DNA of 5,296 nt from Myxococcales bacterium (GTDB taxonomy: Bacteria > Myxococcota_A > UBA9160 > SMWR01), in assembly GCA_022571825.1 (NCBI GenBank), contig JACZXC010000243.1, positions 1 through 5,296 of the forward strand. The letters run 5' to 3'. Position numbers and translations under genes: made by a program. Positions 5,190 through 5,296 of this stretch are shown in pieces. The notes under the pieces were generated by a model, which saw only the letters and a program-made list of their open reading frames with translations, was not told where the DNA came from and did no database searches. Position 1 is the first letter of the stretch, and every line of letters starts with the position of its first letter.

Positions 5190-5296
5190 AAGGATCGGTT
5201 CAGGCCTTCTCCAGCTCGGTTCCATCGGCCTCTGGGCTATGGGCCCACGCGGCGTCGAATCGACTGCACGATTAGGCCGAGATCGAAGCTTCGTCC
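5190..5296. other. Window end: no recognisable gene; possible C-terminal scrap on the minus strand
   Basis: On the minus strand one frame is open from the window edge to a TAG at 5239-5237 and reads GRSFDLGLIVQSIRRRVGP. It could be the last 19 residues of an upstream gene, and it contains a hydrophobic stretch followed by arginines, but it is too short to assign or to separate from chance. On the plus strand an ATG at 5239 is open to the edge but has no Shine-Dalgarno. I make no gene call. Confidence 0.15.

Noticed and set aside
1..5296. CRISPR array, tRNA, rRNA, insertion sequence, phage or toxin-antitoxin genes
   Set aside because: Read on both strands: no regularly spaced repeats, cloverleaf or conserved rRNA stretches, transposase or integrase motifs, or short paired toxin-antitoxin frames.

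Overview
The window is GC-rich bacterial DNA with ordinary housekeeping and accessory genes packed tightly on both strands. GTG starts, tight gene junctions and strong G+C bias fit a GC-rich Gram-negative lineage. The Leptospira-like citramalate synthase fragment and the lipid-A-type phosphatase point loosely to a deltaproteobacterial/Myxococcota-like or candidate-phylum organism, but nothing here fixes the taxon. I see no rRNA, tRNA, CRISPR array, insertion sequence or phage gene.

Layout. Positions 3-221 encode the middle of an RsuA/RluB-type 23S rRNA pseudouridine synthase (+). Positions 833-201 encode the N-terminal 211 residues of a citramalate/isopropylmalate synthase (-). The two truncated genes collide tail to tail at about 201-221, where one short stretch of DNA is compatible with both proteins. 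This is either a chimeric join or a real inversion breakpoint. A 160-bp divergent region (834-996) follows. Then come an S4-domain RluA-family pseudouridine synthase (about 997-1929, +), a convergent two-gene unit on the minus strand (TPR protein 2944-2609, then class I O-methyltransferase 2606-1944), a membrane-anchored calcineurin-like phosphoesterase (3045-4217, +, probably starting near 3000), and a convergent tandem-GNAT acetyltransferase (5132-4248, -). The last 107 bases hold no gene I can name.

The genes do not form one pathway. The only convincing operon is TPR plus O-methyltransferase, with 2 nt between stop and start. Convergent pairs are separated by 14-bp and 30-bp gaps, each with a GC-rich hairpin.

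The most interesting signals are regulatory. A perfect 10-bp palindrome, CAGTATACTG (2950-2959), places a TATACT -10 element on both strands, and on the minus strand the predicted +1 is the GTG start codon (a leaderless mRNA). The same 12-nt GNRA-loop hairpin, CCCCGGGAGGGG, lies in the leaders of the citramalate synthase and GNAT genes, over or beside the Shine-Dalgarno. A perfect 19-bp inverted repeat sits at the -35 position of the GNAT promoter. I found no clear sign of an undescribed multi-gene system.
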